From a virus, in the IMG/VR virus record IMGVR_UViG_3300049259_000403, positions 1 through 36,530 of that record: a stretch of 36,530 bases of DNA. One strand, written 5' to 3'. How positions within the stretch are numbered: position 1 is the first letter of the stretch; each line of letters opens with the position of its first letter. The notes beneath the pieces are model-generated. The model was not told where the DNA came from. It made no database searches and saw only the letters and a program-made list of their open reading frames with translations. Positions 13,442 through 21,410 of this stretch are shown here, in pieces. A program made the translations under genes and the position numbers.

Positions 13442-13659
13442 CCGAGGTCATCGATCAGAACGCCGGCGTCAAGCTTGGTGTAGCTGGCGCACCCCAGCTC
13501 TACCGCTGCCAGGTCAAGACCTCGATCGGGGCCGTGACGGTGGTCGATGTCGAGGCTGACACCGGCGATGCCGCCGCTCTGGCTGCTCTACAGCAGTTTC
13601 CGGGCGGTTTCGTCGCCAACGTCACCCCGGCGCCGCAGCAGGCCAAGAAAGCCGCCTGA
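13438..13659 (+). CDS. Small paralogue of the preceding protein, 73 aa
   Basis: ATG 13438 overlaps the upstream stop (ATGA). The protein is essentially one domain: Y-R-C-Q-V-K-T, V-E-A-D-T-G-D-A-A, A-N-V-T-P-A-P. It aligns with residues 83-128 of the preceding protein without long gaps. This points to tandem duplication followed by loss or gain of tails. A basic C-terminus (K-K-A-A) ends the protein. Function unknown. Confidence 0.7.
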   Translation: MTEVIDQNAGVKLGVAGAPQLYRCQVKTSIGAVTVVDVEADTGDAAALAALQQFPGGFVANVTPAPQQAKKAA

Positions 13660-13661
13660 CG

Positions 13662-15518
13662 ATGCCAGCGATGCCCGCCGCCGACTTCCAATCTCTTGTG
13701 AAGCGGCGGCGGGATAGCTGCGTCAAGTTCACCTCGGGCAAGCCTTCGCGCGAGCGCCGCGAGGCGATGCAGTTCTATCGCGGCGACAACCTGTCCTGCT
13801 ACGGCGATAGCGGGGACGGCCAGTCCACCGTCGTCAGCCGCGACGTGATGGAGGCCATCGAAAGCGTGATGCCTCCCCTGCTCCGTCCCTTCGTGGCGGG
13901 GGAACAGGTGGTCAGCTTCGATCCGGTCGAAGAGACGGACGAGGCATCGACCAAGCAGGCGACGGAATACGTCAACTATGTCCTGCGCCGCGACAACAAC
14001 GTCCTGGACCTGACGCAGACAGGCTTGAAGGATGGGCTGCTCTATCGCCTTGGGATCGCCAAGACGGTCTGCGAAGAGGAAGAGGGCAATCCCGAGGCCT
14101 ACGAAGGTCTGGCAGCCGAGGAACTGGCCGCGCTCGATCCGGCGCGCATCTCGGGCGACATCCTGCTCGATGAGGCGACAGGCACTTACAGCGTCACGCT
14201 CGCGCCGAAGACGATCAAGCGCTACCGGGTTCACATCATCGCGCCCGATGAATTTCTATACGAAGAACGCCTTACGAGCCTGAGGGTCGCAACCTTCTTG
14301 GGCCACCGCAAACAGGTCTCGCTCGCCGATCTGGTCGAAATGGGCATTCCCGAAGAAACGGCGATCAAGGTCAGCAGCGAGAAGCCGAGCGAAGAGAACG
14401 ACGATCGTTTCGACAACGAGGACGACGAGCCGGCGGAACTGGCTTCGAACGACCCGAACCGCATGATCTGGGTCGATGAGTGCTACATCAAGTGCAATTA
14501 CTCGGGCGCCGGGATGGAGTGGCGCAAGGTGCTGCTCGGCGGCTCCGAAACCGCGATCCTGACCAATGAGCCGGCCGACGATCACCCCTACTCCGCGTGG
14601 ACGCCGATTCCGATCCCGCACAAGCTCTCGGGCCTGTCGTTCTACGACCTCAACCGCGATATCCAGATGCAGAAGACGGCGCTGCAGCGGGAGCAACTGA
14701 ATAACCTCTACCTCGTCAATCGGCCGCAGCGCACCGTGCTTGAAGGTCAGGCCAGCATCGACGATCTGCTGCAACCTTCCATCGGTGGAATCGTCCGCGT
14801 GAAGGATCACAACGCGGTCAAGCTGCTGACAACGCCGTTCGTCGCCGATGCCGCCTTCCCGATGATCGAATATCTCGATGGCGTGCGCGAGGCTCGCACG
14901 GGCGTCACCCGCTACAACCAGGGCATGGACGCCAACAGCCTGAACAAGACGGCGACGGGCATCAACATCATCTCCAACAACTCGCAGCAGCGCCAGGAAC
15001 TGGTCGCGCGGCAGTTCGGTGAGTTCTTGAAGGACATTTTCGAGAAGCTGCTCGCCTTGGTCATCGCGCATTCCGAGGAAGCCGATGTCGTTCGGCTGCT
15101 CAACACCTTCGTCCCGTGGCCTGAGGAATACGACACGACCGTCTCGGTGGGCCTCGGCACCAACAACAAGGATCAACTCGTCGGGCACCTGATGGGACTG
15201 CTGCAGCTCGATCAGAGCATCGTGCAACTGCAGCAGGGCGTGAACGGCCCGCTCCTGACGGCTGCGAACATCTATGAGAAGCTGAAGCGCCTACCTGAGG
15301 CGATGGGCATGAAGGGCACGTTCTACAGCGACCCGTCGCAGATGCCGCCGGCAGAGCAGGGCGGACAGGATCAGCCGGAACAGCCCTCGCCCGATCAGCA
15401 GTTGAAGGCGCAGACCGACCTGCAGAAGACGCACATGGACAACCAGACCGATCTCGCGATTGCCCAGATGCGGCAGCCGCCGGCGTTCCCGGTCATTGAT
15501 GGCGGATTGGCCGGATGA
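13662..15518 (+). CDS. Portal protein (podovirus type)
   Basis: 618 residues. The N-terminal third has E-A-M-Q-F-Y-R-G-D, V-V-S-R-D-V-M-E-A-I-E-S-V-M-P-P-L-L-R and Q-A-T-E-Y-V-N-Y-V-L-R-R-D, segments shared by the large portal proteins of podoviruses and SU10-like phages as I know them. The middle has a long helix region (L-N-R-D-I-Q-M-Q-K-T-A-L-Q-R-E-Q) and the C-terminus is Gln/Pro-rich. Twelve copies form the DNA channel at the head vertex and dock the adaptor. A second ATG three codons downstream is possible. The end overlaps the next gene (ATGA). Confidence 0.92.
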   Translation: MPAMPAADFQSLVKRRRDSCVKFTSGKPSRERREAMQFYRGDNLSCYGDSGDGQSTVVSRDVMEAIESVMPPLLRPFVAGEQVVSFDPVEETDEASTKQATEYVNYVLRRDNNVLDLTQTGLKDGLLYRLGIAKTVCEEEEGNPEAYEGLAAEELAALDPARISGDILLDEATGTYSVTLAPKTIKRYRVHIIAPDEFLYEERLTSLRVATFLGHRKQVSLADLVEMGIPEETAIKVSSEKPSEENDDRFDNEDDEPAELASNDPNRMIWVDECYIKCNYSGAGMEWRKVLLGGSETAILTNEPADDHPYSAWTPIPIPHKLSGLSFYDLNRDIQMQKTALQREQLNNLYLVNRPQRTVLEGQASIDDLLQPSIGGIVRVKDHNAVKLLTTPFVADAAFPMIEYLDGVREARTGVTRYNQGMDANSLNKTATGINIISNNSQQRQELVARQFGEFLKDIFEKLLALVIAHSEEADVVRLLNTFVPWPEEYDTTVSVGLGTNNKDQLVGHLMGLLQLDQSIVQLQQGVNGPLLTAANIYEKLKRLPEAMGMKGTFYSDPSQMPPAEQGGQDQPEQPSPDQQLKAQTDLQKTHMDNQTDLAIAQMRQPPAFPVIDGGLAG

Positions 15519-15769
15519 GCGCCGCCGAAACCCGCGCCACCCGCGCCAAGCAGCTTCTCGAAGACCCTCTCCTGTCGGAAGTGTTCGACATGGTGGAGGA
15601 CGCTGCGATCGAGGTCTGGCGCAAGACTGGAAGCGCGCAAAACGCCGAACGCGAGATCGCATGGCAGAGTTTGAAGGCCGTCGAACGGGTCCGCGCGACC
15701 CTCGCCGGTATCGTCGATAATGGGCTGATCGAAGCGCGGCGCGCCGTTCAGTCGAGTTCCCGCGCTTAG
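15515..15769 (+). CDS. Hypothetical helical protein between portal and scaffold
   Basis: 84 residues, coupled to the portal by an ATGA overlap. Almost entirely alpha-helical and charged: A-K-Q-L-L-E-D-P-L-L-S-E-V-F-D-M-V-E, then A-V-E-R-V-R-A-T-L. No membrane segment or known motif. Its position suggests a virion or assembly role, perhaps with portal or scaffold. Confidence 0.7.
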   Translation: MSAAETRATRAKQLLEDPLLSEVFDMVEDAAIEVWRKTGSAQNAEREIAWQSLKAVERVRATLAGIVDNGLIEARRAVQSSSRA

Positions 15770-15792
15770 GCGCACAACCCAAGGAAACACCG

Positions 15793-16809
15793 ATGGTAGA
15801 TACGGCGACCCCGGAAACGGGACCCGTGGACGCGCCTGCGTCGATCGACAGCCTCATGGCCGAGTTCGAAGCGGGAGGTGAAGCCCCTGCAGACGCCCTG
15901 GAGGATGTCACGCAGGAATTGGTCAATGAGGCCGAAGGAAAAGGCGACGCCGAAGAGGCACCCGCGACCGAGGACGATGCGACCGAGGCCAACGACGAAG
16001 CCGAAGAGGCTCCGGAAGGCACCCCCGAAGAGCCGACATTTACGGTGAAGGTCAACGGTGAGGAAATCACTGTCAGCCAATCCGAACTGCTCAAGGGCTA
16101 CAGCCGGAACGAGGACTACAAGGCCAAGACGGCGGCAGTGGCCGAGGAACGGCGTCAGGTGGAGGCTCTGAGAGCCAACGCCGATACCGAAGCCAAGGCC
16201 CAATACGCGAACCAACTTGAAGAAGCGACGAACCTGTTCGCCCAGTTCGATCCCGTGCTTGCAGAAGCCAGGAACATCAACTGGGAAGCCCTGAAACAAG
16301 CCGACCCCGCCGCCTATGTGCAGGCCCAGGATGCCGTCCAAGCACGGCTGAATGCCATCCAGCAGATGCAGCAGACGGTCGCGAACCATCGGGGTGAGGC
16401 GCAGCAGCGCCAGCAGCAGCAGATGCAGCAGGAGCGGACCGAAAGGTTTGATACCGCTGCGAACAAGATCGTCGAGGCGATGCCCGAACTGGCTGACGAA
16501 GCCAAGTTCGCCACCTTCGCTTCGGATGCGATCGGCGTGCTGCGTGGCGATTACGGGTTCACGTCGGAAGAGATCACCGATGTGCTGGACCATCGCGTAC
16601 TGCAACTCGCTGACGACGCCCGGCGCTGGCGTGCCCACCAAGCCGCCCAGAAGTCGCTTCCAGAAAAGAAGGTCATCCCGAAATCGGCGGTCAAGCCGCT
16701 GACGACGGACGGCTCCGGCTCGCGTGCATCCAACCCCCGGTTCCCCGTCAAGGCAGCTCGCGAAAAGCGGGCGGACTGGATCATCGATAGCATCCTAGCC
16801 GAGGAATAG
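15793..16809 (+). CDS. Head scaffolding protein
   Basis: 338 residues with AAGGA before the ATG. The first 80 residues are very acidic and Ala-rich. A short F-T-V-K-V-N-G-E-E-I-T-V-S segment and G-Y-S-R-N-E-D-Y follow, then long coiled-coil helices including a Gln-rich run near residues 200-215 (Q-Q-R-Q-Q-Q-Q-M-Q-Q-E). The C-terminus is basic and ends R-A-D-W-I-I-D-S-I-L-A-E-E. This layout, directly before the major capsid gene, is that of scaffolds that direct prohead assembly through a basic C-terminal capsid-binding tail. Confidence 0.85.
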   Translation: MVDTATPETGPVDAPASIDSLMAEFEAGGEAPADALEDVTQELVNEAEGKGDAEEAPATEDDATEANDEAEEAPEGTPEEPTFTVKVNGEEITVSQSELLKGYSRNEDYKAKTAAVAEERRQVEALRANADTEAKAQYANQLEEATNLFAQFDPVLAEARNINWEALKQADPAAYVQAQDAVQARLNAIQQMQQTVANHRGEAQQRQQQQMQQERTERFDTAANKIVEAMPELADEAKFATFASDAIGVLRGDYGFTSEEITDVLDHRVLQLADDARRWRAHQAAQKSLPEKKVIPKSAVKPLTTDGSGSRASNPRFPVKAAREKRADWIIDSILAEE

Positions 16810-16813
16810 ACCC

Positions 16814-17770
16814 ATGGCAGTGCCTACCAATACGTTCCTGACGTTCTCCGCAGTCGGCAATCGTGAAGACCTGCTCGACAAGATCACCAACATCTCACCG
16901 ACCGACGTTCCGTTCCAGTCGATGGCCGATTCTTCGACGGCCAACGGCGTGTTGCACGAATGGCAGACCGACAGCCTCGCCGCTGCCGCTGCCAACGCGC
17001 AGCTCCAGGGCGACGACGTAACGTTCGCCGCCGCTTCGCCGACCGTCCGCGTGGCCAACCGCACGCAGATTTCCCGCAAGGAAGTCATCGTGTCGGGCAC
17101 TCAGGACGCGGTCGATAAGGCGGGTCGCAACCGCGAAATCGTCTATCAGATGAGCAAGCGCCGCGACGAGCTGAAGCGTGACAAGGAGTTCGTTCTCCTG
17201 TCGAATCAGGCTCCGGTCACCGGCAACTCGTCCACCGCGCCGCAGCTTCGTCCGCTGTGCGGTTGGATCACGACCAACGACAGCCGCGGTGCCGGCGGTG
17301 CCGATGGCACTTCGTCGGCGGCTGCGACCGATGGCACCCAGCGCGCGCTTACGCTCGCCATGGTGAACACGGCGCAGCAAGCCGCTTGGACGCAGGGCGG
17401 CAAGCCCGGCTACATCCTCTGCGGTCCCGTCCAGCGCGTCAACCTGACCACGGTCATGGGCGGCGCGGCGACCAAGTTCTACGCGGTCGAGGACAAGAAG
17501 ATGACGGCGACGATCCAAGCCTACGAAGGCGACTTCGGCCTGGTCAAGATCGTGACCGATCGCTTCGTTCGTGGCGGACAGACCGGCGCCGATCGGGAAA
17601 TCTTCCTGCTCGATCCCGATCTGGTCGCGGTGGCGCACCTCAAGGGCCGCAAGATGGTCACCGAAGACCTGGCCAAGACTGGCGACAACGAGAAGGGCTT
17701 CGTCCTCTCGGAATACACGCTGGAGGTTCGTCAGGAAGCCGGCCTCGCGGCGGTGTTCGACCTGACCTGA
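16814..17770 (+). CDS. Major capsid protein (DUF5309, SU10-like)
   Basis: 318 residues. The N-terminus has R-E-D-L-L-D-K-I-T-N-I-S-P-T-D-V-P-F, then H-E-W-Q-T-D-S-L, N-R-T-Q-I-S-R-K-E-V-I-V-S-G-T and L-K-R-D-K-E-F, the conserved regions of the DUF5309 / SU10 major head protein family with HK97 fold. The C-terminus E-K-G-F-V-L-S-E-Y-T-L-E-V also fits. It forms the icosahedral shell. It follows the scaffold by 4 nt and is followed by a strong intrinsic terminator, which would set high relative capsid transcript levels. Confidence 0.93.
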   Translation: MAVPTNTFLTFSAVGNREDLLDKITNISPTDVPFQSMADSSTANGVLHEWQTDSLAAAAANAQLQGDDVTFAAASPTVRVANRTQISRKEVIVSGTQDAVDKAGRNREIVYQMSKRRDELKRDKEFVLLSNQAPVTGNSSTAPQLRPLCGWITTNDSRGAGGADGTSSAAATDGTQRALTLAMVNTAQQAAWTQGGKPGYILCGPVQRVNLTTVMGGAATKFYAVEDKKMTATIQAYEGDFGLVKIVTDRFVRGGQTGADREIFLLDPDLVAVAHLKGRKMVTEDLAKTGDNEKGFVLSEYTLEVRQEAGLAAVFDLT

Positions 17771-17792
17771 TCCTTCGGGGATCTACGAAGAT

Positions 17793-17824
17793 GGGCTGGG
17801 GAGCGATCCTCGGCCCTTTTTGTT
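17793..17824 (+). terminator. Intrinsic terminator after the major capsid gene
   Basis: GGGCTGGGGA (17793-17802) pairs over ten positions with TCCTCGGCCC (17807-17816) closing a GCGA (GNRA) tetraloop, followed by TTTTTGTTT. The next gene's GGAGG comes directly after. The T-run plus ribosome-binding-site module is nearly the same as at 11151-11170. Confidence 0.85.
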
Positions 17825-17836
17825 TGGAGGCGCGCC

Positions 17837-18181
17837 ATGTCCCGGCTTCTCTATCAGGATGTCGGCGCGGACGGCGTGCTGATGCAGACCTTCATCGACG
17901 AACAGACGATGGAGATCACGGTCAGGCGGCACGACGACGCTCAAGGCGCGCTCGATGCTGTTGCCGCGGTCAATGCGGCCGGCGCACCGACGCTGGACGG
18001 TCTTGGCAAGCCGGTGATGGAAATCCCCGTCGTGCTGGCGATGGACTGGGCGGCGAAGCGGGGCATCCCGTGGGAAAAGCTGCTCTACAGCAACGATTAC
18101 GACGCCGAGTTCAAGCGGTTCGGGCAGGCTTATAGCCGGCTCTGCTATGAGAACACCAAGTCGGTGCATACGGTCCAATGA
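17837..18181 (+). CDS. Hypothetical structural-region protein, 114 aa
   Basis: GGAGG 6 nt before the ATG. The protein starts M-S-R-L-L-Y-Q-D-V-G-A-D-G-V and continues with beta-rich sequence, then a helix with M-D-W-A-A-K-R-G-I-P-W and D-A-E-F-K-R-F-G. It is coupled to the adaptor gene by ATGA. The position between capsid and adaptor suggests a head-completion or decoration role. Family not recognised. Confidence 0.75.
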   Translation: MSRLLYQDVGADGVLMQTFIDEQTMEITVRRHDDAQGALDAVAAVNAAGAPTLDGLGKPVMEIPVVLAMDWAAKRGIPWEKLLYSNDYDAEFKRFGQAYSRLCYENTKSVHTVQ

Positions 18182-18765
18182 GCCTGGACACCTATCCCGG
18201 TCTTGCCGCTGAGATCGGCGATTGGCTGGATCGTGACGACCTGACGGCGCGTGTCCCGACATTCATCCGCCTGACCGAGGCGCGGCTTAACCGGCTGCTC
18301 GAAGACCCGGATATGGAGGTTTCGACCACGCTCACGGGCGACGGTGCGGACCTGCCTGCCGACTACGGCGCGATGATTTCGATCGGCACAGCCAACGGCT
18401 ACAAGCTGACGCCGATGTCGAACGTCGAATACGCGAAGCTGCTGCCTTCGTCAGGCATCTCGCGCTATTACACGATCCGCGAAGGCAAGGTTTATTACTA
18501 TCCCGGCTCGGCGAACGTGACGCTGGTCTATCGCCGCCGCATCCCGGCGCTGACGGCGGACAACCAAATGAACTGGCTGCTTGATCTTGCGCCTGACGCC
18601 TATCTCTATGGCGCGCTGATGCAGGCCAGCGCCTTTCTGGTTGAAGACGACCGGGCGCAGAATTGGAATGCGTTGTTTGACCGCGCCATTGAGGAGCTTC
18701 GGATCGACGCGGCGAAACGCAAGTGGGGCGCAGGACCGATCGCACCGAGGCTCGGGCGGACATGA
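18178..18765 (+). CDS. Head-tail adaptor protein
   Basis: 195 residues. Features: I-G-D-W-L-D-R-D-D-L and V-P-T-F-I-R-L-T-E-A-R-L-N-R near the N-terminus, a beta-rich middle with Y-Y-T-I-R-E-G-K-V-Y-Y-Y-P, and a helical end with A-P-D-A-Y-L-Y-G-A-L-M-Q-A-S-A-F. This is the layout of phage adaptor proteins of podoviruses and SU10-like phages, which bind under the portal ring. Coupled on both sides by ATGA overlaps. Confidence 0.85.
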   Translation: MSLDTYPGLAAEIGDWLDRDDLTARVPTFIRLTEARLNRLLEDPDMEVSTTLTGDGADLPADYGAMISIGTANGYKLTPMSNVEYAKLLPSSGISRYYTIREGKVYYYPGSANVTLVYRRRIPALTADNQMNWLLDLAPDAYLYGALMQASAFLVEDDRAQNWNALFDRAIEELRIDAAKRKWGAGPIAPRLGRT

Positions 18766-19148
18766 GCGATCCACTGGACTACTCCGATCGCTACAACACG
18801 ACGCTAAGCCCGGAAGAAGAGGCCGCGTTCATGGTTTGGGCGCAGAAGGTGCACCGCCTCGGCGATGTCCGTGATTACGATCTCCGAGGGGCGTTCAAGG
18901 CCAACTCACAGGAGGCTGTAAACGGCCATCTGCCCGATACCTACAAGAAGCCAAACCACCCAACCTTTTCAACGGACAGCATCTACAACGGTGTTGATGG
19001 CGCGACAGGCGGGCAGTGGATCGAGGAACCGAAGACCAAACGGTGGTCCTACCGCGCCAGCCCTTACACCGCTCAGCTCTACGGGCCGGCATTTTTGCAA
19101 CATTACTTCAAGAGCGTCGAGCCTGACGCGACGCTGGTGCTGCCATGA
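18762..19148 (+). CDS. Hypothetical virion protein, 128 aa
   Basis: The ATG at 18762 overlaps the adaptor stop. The sequence has T-T-L-S-P-E-E-E-A-A-F, V-R-D-Y-D-L-R-G-A-F and L-P-D-T-Y-K-K-P-N-H-P-T-F-S, then W-I-E-E-P. I recall similar small proteins in podoviral tail modules with no assigned function. The stop overlaps the next gene. A role in the head-tail interface is inferred. Confidence 0.75.
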   Translation: MSDPLDYSDRYNTTLSPEEEAAFMVWAQKVHRLGDVRDYDLRGAFKANSQEAVNGHLPDTYKKPNHPTFSTDSIYNGVDGATGGQWIEEPKTKRWSYRASPYTAQLYGPAFLQHYFKSVEPDATLVLP

Positions 19149-20569
19149 AGCTCGTTTTCGGCAAGTTCCTGCCCGACCTTCCGGAACACGCCTCCCCCGG
19201 CGTTTCCGAGGCGATCAATCTCTATCCCGGCCCGAACGGATTTCGCCCCGTGGGGCAGTTCATCGCGCATACCGAGGCGCTTCCTCTACCCTGCAAGGGC
19301 GCCAGTGCTTTCGTTTCACCCGCTGGCCGGCAAGTCATCATTGCCGGAACTGCTGAGGCGCTTTACCGGCAGGAGGACCTTGGCTGGACTGAGATCAGCG
19401 ATGGCTACGCACTTGGGGACGAGGACCGCTGGCGGTTCGTGCAGTTCGGCCCGATCGCCATTGTGTCGAACGGCATCGACCCGCCGCTCAAGGTCAATCT
19501 CGAGACCGATTCCGTGGCCGATCTGGGTGGAACGCCGCCGACGATGCAGGCGATGGCTGTGGTCAGCAATTTTGTCGTGGGAACGCAGACCGAGGGACAG
19601 GTCAACCGCATCGCCTGGTCGGGCGAGAACAACGCTGAGTGGTGGACCTACGCGCAGCGTAAGTCGGATTACAACGACTTCCCCGATGGTGGTGAAGTTA
19701 CCGGGGTCGTCGGAGGTGAAATCGGGCTGATCCTGCAGCGCAATGCGGTTCGCCGTATGGCATACGTCGGCGGCAACGTGCTTTTCCGCTTCGACAAGAT
19801 CAGCACGAATTTTGGCTGCGCCACGGTGCATTCGGTCGCGCAGCACGGCGATCTAGCCTTCTGGTATGCCGAAACCGGCTTCAAGATGTGGGACGGTGCC
19901 CAAATCAAGTCCATCGGCTTTCAGAAGGTCGATGAGAGCTTTGGCCGGCTCTACGGCCTGCTCGACTACAGCAAGCTTTCGACCACGGTGGACGGCCAGC
20001 GGAACATCGTCTGCTGGTCCACGGGCTACAAGATGTGGCTCTACAATTGGCTTTTGGATGCCTGGACGGTCATCGACTACGCAGCCGAGATTATCACCGC
20101 CCGCGCCGGCCGCGTGGTTTCGCTCGACGAGCGCGATCCGGCTGTCGGGGTAAACGACGACACGATCGAATATCCCGGCCTGGACGATTTCGACACGGCC
20201 CGATTCATTGCAGGCGATCCGATCTTCTACGTCTTCGCTGGCGGCGCGATGGGGACTTTCAACGGGGAGAACATGGCGGCGCGGGTGGCTGGCCGCGTGT
20301 TGGAGATCGTTGAAGGCCGTGACGCCCGGTTGCAGCGCATCCGCCCGATGACCGATGCGGTTTCGGGGATTACCGTCCGTCTCGATACCAAACAGCGGCT
20401 TGGTGACGGCGCCACTCGGCGAGATTTCACGACGCTACAGTCCAGCGGTGAGATGCCGGTGCGCGCGCGCGGACGGTTTACCAAGGGCTTCATCGACATC
20501 GCCGCGGATAACGACTGGACCTATCTGCAGGGCCTCGATGCCACCCTTGCGGCCGGCGGTTCGCGATGA
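19145..20569 (+). CDS. Tail nozzle / stabilisation protein (P22 gp10-like)
   Basis: 474 residues, beta-rich throughout. Motifs include S-E-A-I-N-L-Y-P-G-P-N-G-F-R-P-V, V-S-N-G-I-D-P-P-L-K, N-R-I-A-W-S-G-E-N-N and K-I-S-T-N-F-G-C-A-T, the pattern of podovirus tail hub proteins that form the nozzle below the adaptor (gp10-type propeller domains). The C-terminal fifth contains R-A-R-G-R-F-T-K-G-F-I. Coupled to neighbours by ATGA overlaps. Confidence 0.8.
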   Translation: MKLVFGKFLPDLPEHASPGVSEAINLYPGPNGFRPVGQFIAHTEALPLPCKGASAFVSPAGRQVIIAGTAEALYRQEDLGWTEISDGYALGDEDRWRFVQFGPIAIVSNGIDPPLKVNLETDSVADLGGTPPTMQAMAVVSNFVVGTQTEGQVNRIAWSGENNAEWWTYAQRKSDYNDFPDGGEVTGVVGGEIGLILQRNAVRRMAYVGGNVLFRFDKISTNFGCATVHSVAQHGDLAFWYAETGFKMWDGAQIKSIGFQKVDESFGRLYGLLDYSKLSTTVDGQRNIVCWSTGYKMWLYNWLLDAWTVIDYAAEIITARAGRVVSLDERDPAVGVNDDTIEYPGLDDFDTARFIAGDPIFYVFAGGAMGTFNGENMAARVAGRVLEIVEGRDARLQRIRPMTDAVSGITVRLDTKQRLGDGATRRDFTTLQSSGEMPVRARGRFTKGFIDIAADNDWTYLQGLDATLAAGGSR

Positions 20570-21024
20570 GCGAGCTGTTCGTTTACATCAGCACCAAGAC
20601 CACCGCCGACCCGTTCATCCCGCCCGCCACGATCAGCATTGATACATTGTCCCGCGACGTTTCGGACGGCTTCTACGCGCTGCAGGGCGGTCATTTTCAG
20701 GTTGGCAAGCTCGCGCTTTACCCCGCTCAGCGAGCGGTTGCCAATCACCTGCTCTGTGACGGTAAGGAGGTTCCGAAGGCCTCTTTCCCGGAGCTTTACG
20801 AGTATCTCGGCGACTTCGAAGGGACGCCGGCCGATCCCGACAATTTTGTCCTGCCCAACTACATCGGCTCGCTGGTCGCGGCGTCCACGGCGGCAACCGA
20901 GACGGTTGAAGGTGGCACGGTCACCTCCGAAACACCTTATGATCCCGGCACGGGCGCGGGCGGCTCCTACGACTACGCCGTGGATAGCGGCGGACGCTAT
21001 TTCGACATCTGGATACCGTTTTGA
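20566..21024 (+). CDS. Tail collar-domain protein
   Basis: 152 residues. The central segment L-L-C-D-G-K-E-V-P-K-A-S-F-P-E-L-Y-E-Y-L, followed by F-V-L-P-N-Y-I-G, is the phage tail collar signature (residues about 62-105). It is followed by Gly/Thr-rich sequence and a hydrophobic end. Such proteins cap or link tail fibres or needles. The stop overlaps the next TTG start. Confidence 0.8.
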   Translation: MSELFVYISTKTTADPFIPPATISIDTLSRDVSDGFYALQGGHFQVGKLALYPAQRAVANHLLCDGKEVPKASFPELYEYLGDFEGTPADPDNFVLPNYIGSLVAASTAATETVEGGTVTSETPYDPGTGAGGSYDYAVDSGGRYFDIWIPF

Positions 21025-21410
21025 CCTTCGGTTACGTGCCCCCCCCTTTTGGCGATTTGTGGGGCGATATCCGCCGTCTGCTCGATCCGGCGGTGATACG
21101 CGGTGGCAACGAATGGGAAGAGGTTGAGGCGCTGTTGAATGACAGTCGGGCGCAGCTCTGGCTGACGACGGAAGACGAAGTGCTGGTCGCGGCGATGGTG
21201 ACGCGCAAGGACGGCGATACGCTCGAAGTCTGGCTTGCGGGCGGCAAGGTTCTCTCAGGCTCGATCCCGCATCTTGAGACAGCGATCGAGGCCGCCACGC
21301 GCGGCGGAATGACGAATGGACGGATCATCGGCCGCAAGGGCTGGGCCCGTGTGCTGCAGGCCTATGGCTGGCGGCAGAACGGCGAAGATTTAGTGAAGGA
21401 CTTCGGCTGA
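21021..21410 (+). CDS. GNAT-like phage virion protein
   Basis: 129 residues from a TTG overlapping the previous stop (TTGA). The pattern R-A-Q-L-W-L-T-T-E-D-E-V-L-V-A-A-M-V-T-R-K, then L-E-V-W-L-A-G-G, then R-K-G-W-A-R-V-L-Q-A-Y-G-W matches the short acetyltransferase-like proteins common in podoviral tail/internal protein modules. Catalytic function is unproven. The stop overlaps the next ATG (TGATG). Confidence 0.65.
   Translation: MTFGYVPPPFGDLWGDIRRLLDPAVIRGGNEWEEVEALLNDSRAQLWLTTEDEVLVAAMVTRKDGDTLEVWLAGGKVLSGSIPHLETAIEAATRGGMTNGRIIGRKGWARVLQAYGWRQNGEDLVKDFG

Noticed and set aside
14256-15227. 323-codon minus-strand ORF
   Set aside because: It is fully antisense to the portal gene, with Arg/Val/Asp-rich composition and no motif or ribosome-binding site.
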